Made by a program: the position numbers and the translations under genes
The notes under the pieces: generated by a model
Told to the model about the DNA's origin: nothing
What the model saw: only the letters and a program-made list of their open reading frames with translations
Database searches by the model: none
Part shown: positions 60,328-64,000 of the stretch, piece after piece
Layout: each line of letters begins with the position of its first letter
Position numbering within the stretch: position 1 is the stretch's first letter
DNA from: Cellulomonas shaoxiangyii
Lineage (GTDB): Bacteria; Actinomycetota; Actinomycetes; Actinomycetales; Cellulomonadaceae
NCBI RefSeq assembly: GCF_004798685.1
Contig: NZ_CP039291.1
Span: 3,782,001 to 3,846,000, forward strand
DNA: 64,000 nucleotides
Direction: 5' to 3'

Positions 60328-61961
60328 GCGTCTCGGTGGACGAGCGGCGGCACGAACCGCTGCACGGGCGCCGGGGACGGGTCGTCCCGTGGGTCCTGCG
60401 GTCGCTGCCCCTGACGGCGGTCCTGCTCGCGGTCGCGGTGCTGTACGGCACGAACCTGGGCGGCTACCCGGCCTTCGTCAACGACGACGAGGGGACGTAC
60501 TACGCGCAGGCGTGGGCCGTGCTCACGCAGGGCCGGCTGACCCACTACTCCTACTGGTACGACCACCCGCCGCTGGGATGGATCCAGCTGGCCGCGGGGC
60601 TGCCGCTGGGGCGACGGCTGTCGGGCGACGCACCCGTGCTGGTCGGCGGGCGGGCCGTCATGGCCGCGGTGATGGTCGTCTCCGCGGCTCTGCTGCACCG
60701 CGTCGCGGGCAACCTGGGCCTGCCCCGGGCTGCGCGACTCGTCGTGGTCCTGGTCTGGTGCCTGTCCCCGCTGACGGTGTTCCTCGGGCGGCAGGTCCTG
60801 CTCGACTCCGTCGCGCTCGCGTGGCTGCTCGCCTCCGTCGCGGCGGCGACGGGCCCCGGCGACCGGCGTCGGCACGTGCTGTCCGGGCTGTGCTTCGGCA
60901 TCGCCGTCCTCAGCAAGGAGACCGCCCTCCTCGCCGGGCCGGGCATCCTGGTGGCCCTGTGCACCGTCGGGGGCGGCCGGCCACGACGGCGGGCCGTCAC
61001 CGACTGGCTCGCGGCCGCGGGGCTCGTGCCCGGGTGCTACCTCCTGGTCACCGCGCTCGCCGGCGACGCGCCGGCCCTGCTCGGCGCGGTCGCGTGGCAG
61101 CTCGGCGGCCGGGAGGGCTCGGGGTCCGTCCTGGACGCCGGCTCGGTGGCCCACGGGGTGCTCGCCTCGTGGCTCGCCCACGACCCGTACCTCCTCCTGG
61201 TCGGGACCGCCGTCGCGCCGCTCGCGCTCCTCTCGCGGACCGGCCGGGGCATCGCGCTGATCCCCCTCGTCCTGGTGGCAGCGGGGCTGCGGCCCGGGGG
61301 GTACCTGCCGGCCATGCACGCGATCCTCGTGCTGCCCTTCCTGGCCCTGGTCGTCGTGCACACCGCGTGGCGGGCGTGGCGGACCGTGCGGGACCGCGGG
61401 CACGCACCCGCTCCGCTCCCCCGGCCGGCCGCGACCGCCGCCCGGGCCGCCCCCGCGGTGCTGGTGGCCCTGGTGGCGGCCGCCGTGGTCGTGGTCGCCC
61501 CGCCGTGGGCGAGGGGTGCCCGTGCGGCCCTGACCCAGGACCACAACGCCCCCTACCGGCAGGCACTGGCGTTCGTCGCCACGCGCGTGCCGCGCGACAC
61601 CGTCGTGCTCACCGACGACACCACCTGGAACGACCTGGTCCGCCTCGGCTGGAGCGGCGACGGGTGGGAGGGACCCCTCTGGCACTACAAGCTCGACCGG
61701 GACCCGGACGCCGCGGCCCACCTGCCCGACGGGTGGCGCGACGTCGACTACGTCCTCGCCGGCCGCGGCATGGGGTCGCTCCTCGGGACCGACGCCATCA
61801 GCTGGCAGCAGTCCCCGCAGGTGCTGAGCGCGTGGCAGAACAGCACGGTGGTGCGGGCGTGGGGCCCGGCGGACGCGCAGGTCGTGCTGCGCAGGGTCGA
61901 CCCGGACGGCACCGACGGGTGCGTGCGGTGGACCTGCCCGGCGCACGAGCCGACGTGGTGA
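60324..61961 (+). CDS. Membrane glycosyltransferase, GT39/PMT-like (second)
   Basis: A membrane protein of 545 residues with a different sequence from the other GT39 gene of the operon. VNDDEGTYYAQAWAVLTQG with Asp/Glu in the first loop and YWYDHPPLGWIQLAAG are the conserved family segments. About eleven helices are followed by an extracytoplasmic domain (about 400-545, VPRDTVVLTDDTTWNDLVRL) like that of mycobacterial and archaeal relatives. It should use a polyprenyl-phosphate sugar. Two different GT39 enzymes suggest two sugars or two attachment sites. GTG 60324 overlaps the stop of the MATE gene. It is the last gene of the operon. Confidence 0.88.
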   Translation: MSVSVDERRHEPLHGRRGRVVPWVLRSLPLTAVLLAVAVLYGTNLGGYPAFVNDDEGTYYAQAWAVLTQGRLTHYSYWYDHPPLGWIQLAAGLPLGRRLSGDAPVLVGGRAVMAAVMVVSAALLHRVAGNLGLPRAARLVVVLVWCLSPLTVFLGRQVLLDSVALAWLLASVAAATGPGDRRRHVLSGLCFGIAVLSKETALLAGPGILVALCTVGGGRPRRRAVTDWLAAAGLVPGCYLLVTALAGDAPALLGAVAWQLGGREGSGSVLDAGSVAHGVLASWLAHDPYLLLVGTAVAPLALLSRTGRGIALIPLVLVAAGLRPGGYLPAMHAILVLPFLALVVVHTAWRAWRTVRDRGHAPAPLPRPAATAARAAPAVLVALVAAAVVVVAPPWARGARAALTQDHNAPYRQALAFVATRVPRDTVVLTDDTTWNDLVRLGWSGDGWEGPLWHYKLDRDPDAAAHLPDGWRDVDYVLAGRGMGSLLGTDAISWQQSPQVLSAWQNSTVVRAWGPADAQVVLRRVDPDGTDGCVRWTCPAHEPTW

Positions 61962-62117
61962 ACCGAGCGCGAGGACGAGGTCGTCGCGCCGAGGACCGGA
62001 CCACCGGTGGCCCAGGTCGTCGCGCACCGGCGATGCGAATGGATTCGGGCATGGCCACCCACGGTCCCGCGCCGCGACAGTGTGCTGGATCGATACAACG
62101 CCACGGGAGGGACGGTC

Positions 62118-63542
62118 ATGTCGAGGACGCGCAGGACGACGGCAGGGGCTCTGCTGGGGGCGGTCGCGCTCGTCGCGGTGGGTGCGATCACGGCGGTGAG
62201 CACCCCCGCGCAGGCCGTGCAGACCACCACGAACGTCGCGTACGCCCCGGCGGAACCCGCGGGCAGCCGCGGCCACCTGCTGGACCTGTACGTCCCCGAC
62301 GGCGCCGGCCCGTGGCCGCTCGTCGTCTGGTCCACGGGGTCCGCGTGGACGTCGGACGACGGCAAGTCCGGGGCGAGCGCGATCGCCCAGCAGCTCAACC
62401 CGCGCGGTATCGCCGTCGCCGGCGTCAGCGTCCGGTCCAGCTCGCAGGCGAAGTTCCCCGCGCAGGTGCACGACGTCAAGGCGGCGATCCGCTTCCTGCG
62501 CAGCAACGCGACGCAGTACCGGCTCGACCCGCAGCGCTTCGCCAGCATGGGCGACTCCTCGGGCGGATGGGTCGCCGCGATGGCTGCCGTCTCGGGCGGC
62601 GACGCGTACCTCGAGGGGCGGGTCGGCACCACGGGCGTGTCGAGCGCCGTGCAGGCGGGCGTCGACTTCTTCGGGCCCACCGACTTCTCCCGCCTGAAGG
62701 AGCAGAACCCCGGCGGATTCATCGACCATGACAGCATCAACGCCCCCGAGGGCCAGCTCCTCGGCTGCGCGACCCCGACCTGCCCGGACAAGGTGCGGCA
62801 GGCCAACCCCCTGGCGTACGTCGACGCCCAGGACCCGCCGATGCTCCTGCTGCACGGGCGGGCCGACAACGTCGTCCCGCACGCGCAGACCGAGATCTTC
62901 TACGACGCGCTCAAGGCCGCGTGCGTCGACACCCAGTTCTTCTCCGTGCCCGGTGCCGGTCACAGCCACGCCGACGTCACGAGCTCGTCGCGCTACGGCC
63001 AGCAGACGGTCCGCACCGTCGAGGGCTGCCGGGAGACGGTCACGCAGGGCACGCCGAACCCCAGCTGGGACACGATCGCCGCGTTCCTCAAGGACGCGTG
63101 GGCGGACGCGGGCCCGGGGCCGACCCCCTCGGTCACCCCGACGCCCTCGGTCACCCCGACTCCCTCGGTGACGCCCACGCCGTCCGTCACCCCCACGCCC
63201 TCCGTGACCCCGACGCCCACCCCCACCCCGACGCCCACCCAGGGCACGGGTGCCGGGTGCACGGCGACCTACCGGCTGGCGAACAGCTGGCCGAACGGCT
63301 TCGTCTCGGACGTGACGGTCACGGCAGGCAGCAGGGCGATCAACGGCTGGCGCGTCACCGTGACGCTGCCCTCCGGTGCCAGCGCGACGCAGGTGTGGAA
63401 CGGGCAGTCCACCGCAGGCGCCCCGCTCACCGTGACCAACGCCTCCTGGAACGGGCGGGTCGAGGCCGGCCGCAGCACGACGTTCGGCTTCCAGGGCACC
63501 GGGAACGGAGCGGGTGCGACGGTGACGTGCGTCGCGTCCTGA
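62118..63542 (+). CDS. Secreted alpha/beta-hydrolase esterase with C-terminal CBM2
   Basis: A 474-residue secreted esterase. Signal peptide 1-33 (TAGALLGAVALVAVGAITAV). Alpha/beta-hydrolase domain about 40-330 of the acetyl-hydrolase/BD-FAE type: nucleophile Ser147 in MGDSSGGWVAA, Asp in LLLHGRADNVVP and His in PGAGHSHAD. A TPSVTP-type linker (about 335-373) leads to a CBM2 (about 378-474, GCTATYRLANSWPNGFVSDV). The CBM2 points to plant cell wall substrates, so removal of acetyl or feruloyl groups from xylan is likely. ATG 62118 follows GGGAGGGACGGTC. It lies 156 bases after the polyketide operon and seems unrelated to it. Confidence 0.9.
   Translation: MSRTRRTTAGALLGAVALVAVGAITAVSTPAQAVQTTTNVAYAPAEPAGSRGHLLDLYVPDGAGPWPLVVWSTGSAWTSDDGKSGASAIAQQLNPRGIAVAGVSVRSSSQAKFPAQVHDVKAAIRFLRSNATQYRLDPQRFASMGDSSGGWVAAMAAVSGGDAYLEGRVGTTGVSSAVQAGVDFFGPTDFSRLKEQNPGGFIDHDSINAPEGQLLGCATPTCPDKVRQANPLAYVDAQDPPMLLLHGRADNVVPHAQTEIFYDALKAACVDTQFFSVPGAGHSHADVTSSSRYGQQTVRTVEGCRETVTQGTPNPSWDTIAAFLKDAWADAGPGPTPSVTPTPSVTPTPSVTPTPSVTPTPSVTPTPTPTPTPTQGTGAGCTATYRLANSWPNGFVSDVTVTAGSRAINGWRVTVTLPSGASATQVWNGQSTAGAPLTVTNASWNGRVEAGRSTTFGFQGTGNGAGATVTCVAS
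63117..63243 (+). repeat. 18-bp tandem repeats encoding the esterase linker
   Basis: Five or more copies of a unit near CCCTCGGTCACCCCGACG encode PSVTPT repeats, continuing into a PTPTPT stretch. In frame; a flexible linker before CBM2. Confidence 0.75.
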
Positions 63543-63638
63543 CCGTCGGCTGACTGACGCGCACCGGCGTACGCCGTGAGGTCCTGCAGCGCGGCAGGCA
63601 CGGGGCCGGCGCGCGTCCGTCTCGGTCGCGCGGGTGGG

Positions 63639-64000
63639 TCAGAAGGTGAGCAGCACCTTGGTCGCGCGGCGCTCGTCCATGGCCTGGTAGCCCTCGGCGG
63701 CCCGCTCGAGGGGCAGCGTGAGGTCGAAGACCTTGCCCGGGTCGATCTCGCGGTCCCAGACGAGCCGGACGAGCTCGGGCAGGAACCGGCGCACGGGCGC
63801 GGGTCCACCGTGCAGGTGGACCCCGGAGAAGAACAGCTCCTCGCCGGGCAGCGAGACGTCGTGGGAGACCCCGACGTACCCGACGTGCCCCCCGGCGCGG
63901 GTGGCGCGGATGGCCTGCGTCATCGACTCCTGCGTGCCGACGGCCTCGATCGTGCTGTGCGCGCCGAGCCCGCCGGTGAGCTCCTTGACCCGCTGGACGC
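63639..64000 (-). CDS. Zinc-type alcohol dehydrogenase, C-terminal part (5' end beyond window)
   Basis: The final 120 residues of a medium-chain dehydrogenase/reductase. HSTIEAVGTQESMTQAIRAT and GGHVGYVGVSHDVSLPG belong to the end of the NAD(P)-binding domain, and DLTLPLERAAEGYQAMDERR with ATKVLLTF is the usual C-terminus. The window edge removes the catalytic zinc ligands and the Rossmann glycine motif. Direction is toward the CBM2 esterase, with which it is convergent across a 96-base gap. Substrate cannot be told. Confidence 0.88.
   Translation of the reverse strand, partial: VQRVKELTGGLGAHSTIEAVGTQESMTQAIRATRAGGHVGYVGVSHDVSLPGEELFFSGVHLHGGPAPVRRFLPELVRLVWDREIDPGKVFDLTLPLERAAEGYQAMDERRATKVLLTF

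Noticed and set aside
60039..62969. A 976-codon minus-strand frame across the GT39 and esterase genes
   Set aside because: It crosses three well-supported plus-strand genes and has no recognisable domains.

Overview
The window is very GC-rich DNA with strong G/C preference at third codon positions, GTG starts, four-base stop/start overlaps and a dense set of secreted plant-polysaccharide hydrolases carrying CBM2 and ricin-type modules joined by Pro/Thr linkers. This fits a cellulolytic actinobacterium of the Micrococcales, most likely Cellulomonas or a close relative. That assignment is inference from gene content; no rRNA or other marker gene is present.

Layout. 1-3.8 kb: a DrrA-like ABC ATPase (cut by the left edge) divergent from a TetR regulator, then a LuxR-type regulator and a CPA2-type cation/proton antiporter. 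4.1-5.7 kb: an intracellular GH51 arabinofuranosidase with a 23-bp palindrome over its probable promoter. 5.8-21 kb: a leftward polymorphic-toxin locus, namely a 22-codon leader ORF, a 2382-residue secreted RHS/YD-repeat protein ending in a Hint domain and a short toxin tip, its overlapping immunity gene, and two large paralogous LamG-type secreted proteins with different C-termini (DUF4214 versus FG-GAP repeats). 21.2-23.7 kb: a frameshifted amidase remnant and a secreted FG-GAP protein. 23.9-28.7 kb: four translationally coupled genes (PaaK-like ligase, unknown protein, GNAT-like protein, Acg-type nitroreductase). 28.7-36.4 kb: zinc-ribbon and ankyrin proteins, an acetyltransferase, an NhaP antiporter, a GH10-CBM2 xylanase, an RluA-type pseudouridine synthase and a berberine-bridge-type flavoenzyme.

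36.4-47.5 kb is a polysaccharide-utilisation region: GH43 (with an apparent frameshift in its signal peptide) and GH5-X2-CBM46, GH27-CBM13, and two GH10 xylanases on the opposite strand. A near-ideal lac-type operator precedes GH43 and a degenerate copy precedes GH27, so a LacI-family regulator encoded elsewhere probably controls them. The enzymes together cover xylan backbone, arabinose, xylose and galactose side groups, and beta-glucans.

47.6-62 kb is the most distinctive region: an XRE/NB-ARC/TPR regulator followed by seven tightly packed genes for two free-standing acyltransferases, a BtrH-like putative acyl transferase, a single AT-less KS-KR-ACP polyketide synthase, two membrane GT39-type glycosyltransferases and a MATE exporter. 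It looks like a small complete pathway for an exported glycosylated acyl or polyketide product. The window ends with a CBM2-bearing esterase and the 3' part of a zinc-type alcohol dehydrogenase.

A recurring feature is leaderless expression: at least six genes have a TANNNT-like -10 box exactly six bases before the start codon and no Shine-Dalgarno sequence.
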